DNA of 6,353 nt from a bacterium (GTDB lineage: Bacteria; Elusimicrobiota; Elusimicrobia; Elusimicrobiales; UBA9959). Below the pieces are notes generated by a model. That model was given only the letters and a program-made list of their open reading frames with translations, was not told the origin of the DNA and did no database searches. Within the stretch, counting starts at the first letter, position 1; the number at the start of each line of letters is the position of its first letter. The DNA lies in the NCBI GenBank assembly GCA_021845705.1, contig JAJZVJ010000154.1, positions 1-6,353 on the forward strand, in the 5' to 3' direction. The position numbers and the translations under genes are program-made. Below, piece by piece: positions 5,803-6,353 of this stretch.

Positions 5803-6353
5803 ATGGACAACGCAGTACCGACGATAAAACTTAAGAAAGCCGTGGTGCCGCTGGAAGGGGTGCACTGCGCCTCCTGCGTGGCCCGTATAGAGACCAGCCT
5901 GGGGTCCATGCCGGGCATAGCGCGGGTTTCCGTGAACCTTCCTTCCAGGACCGCCTTTCTTACCTACGATACCGCGCTGCTGGACCCCAAGATGATTTCG
6001 GACCGGATAGGCGACCTCGGCTACAAGGCCCTGGCTTTCTCGGAGTCCGCCATCTCGGCGGAAAACACGGCCATTAAAGAGCTGGAAAGGGAAAAGGGGA
6101 TGTTCTTCCGCCGGTTCCTGCTGGGGCTCGTCCTTACCGCCTTCCTGCTGCTCGGCTCCGTTTTCGGCTTCTCGCAATACACAATGATGATAGCGGCGGG
6201 GCTCGCGTGGGGCTGGGCGGGCCTGCATTTCCATAAGGGCTTCATGCGCGCGCTGCGGGCGCGCACCGCGGACATGAATTCCCTGGTCTCCCTGAGCACC
6301 AGCGTCACTTTCTTCTACGGCGTGTACGTAACCGTCTTCCCCGGCGACGGGCC
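5803..6353 (+). CDS. copA: Copper-type P1B ATPase, N-terminal part (3' end outside window)
   Basis: Start of a heavy-metal-translocating ATPase that pumps Cu(I)-type ions out of the cytoplasm, or into the envelope for cuproenzyme loading. The frame stays open for 183 codons to the window edge. Residues about 13-78 form one heavy-metal-associated domain with binding motif GVHCASC (Cys22, Cys25) and the closing GDLGYKA. A linker rich in Glu and Lys (about 85-99) leads to membrane helices at roughly 103-122 and 125-143. The family-typical stretch GFMRALRARTADMNSLVSLS then leads into a third helix at about 160-178. The first helix pair is short and lacks the usual proline. The CPC ion motif, phosphorylation DKTG and ATP-binding domain lie beyond the edge, so ion specificity and integrity cannot be checked. 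The ATG at 5803 is the first start after an in-frame TAG at 5761 and has no clear Shine-Dalgarno sequence. The subfamily is inferred from the HMA and the MNSL segment, and the symbol is used in the broad sense. Confidence 0.88.
   Translation, partial: MDNAVPTIKLKKAVVPLEGVHCASCVARIETSLGSMPGIARVSVNLPSRTAFLTYDTALLDPKMISDRIGDLGYKALAFSESAISAENTAIKELEREKGMFFRRFLLGLVLTAFLLLGSVFGFSQYTMMIAAGLAWGWAGLHFHKGFMRALRARTADMNSLVSLSTSVTFFYGVYVTVFPGDG

Noticed and set aside
5650..6234. Minus-strand open frame of 194 codons across the peptidase end and ATPase start
   Set aside because: It is antisense to two well-supported genes and its translation shows no recognisable domain.

Overview
The window is a dense, all plus-strand stretch of a high-G+C bacterial chromosome. 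It holds six protein-coding genes, the first and last cut by the window edges, and almost no intergenic DNA. No tRNA, rRNA, CRISPR array, insertion sequence or phage feature was seen. Lipoprotein processing, a periplasmic glycosyltransferase-like protein and exported lipoproteins suggest a diderm bacterium. ATA, AGG and CTT codons are used freely despite the high G+C. The overall style (TPR lipoproteins, MA-type peptidase, ileS-lspA) reminds me of Elusimicrobiota or a similar deep-branching phylum, but that is a guess and not something the window proves.

Block 1 (2-2699) is a tightly overlapped cluster. It contains the 3' part of isoleucyl-tRNA synthetase (ileS), lipoprotein signal peptidase (lspA), and a lipoprotein made of eight uninterrupted 34-residue TPR units. 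Both junctions are 4-base ATGA overlaps, so translation is probably coupled. The third gene carries a textbook lipobox, so lspA sits next to one of its own likely substrates.

A 71-base spacer (2700-2770) separates this from block 2. It holds a short hairpin over the preceding stop codon and a small AT-rich patch that could be a promoter, though neither is strong.

Block 2 (2771-5763) is a pair of genes only 2 bases apart. The first is a 710-residue polytopic protein resembling ArnT/PMT-type GT-C glycosyltransferases. Its extra C-terminal domain looks to me like the LmeA/DUF2993 family of lipid-binding proteins. The second is an exported, probably lipid-anchored zinc metallopeptidase with HExxH and a downstream NEG glutamate (peptidase MA type). 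This pair is the least ordinary part of the window.

Block 3 (5803 to the right edge) is the start of a copper-type P1B ATPase, with one N-terminal heavy-metal-binding domain and the first membrane helices. It lies in the same frame as the preceding peptidase, just after its TAG stop, and has no visible Shine-Dalgarno sequence.

No clearly new multi-gene system is evident. The best candidate for something undescribed is the glycosyltransferase/lipid-binding fusion with its coupled metallopeptidase lipoprotein.
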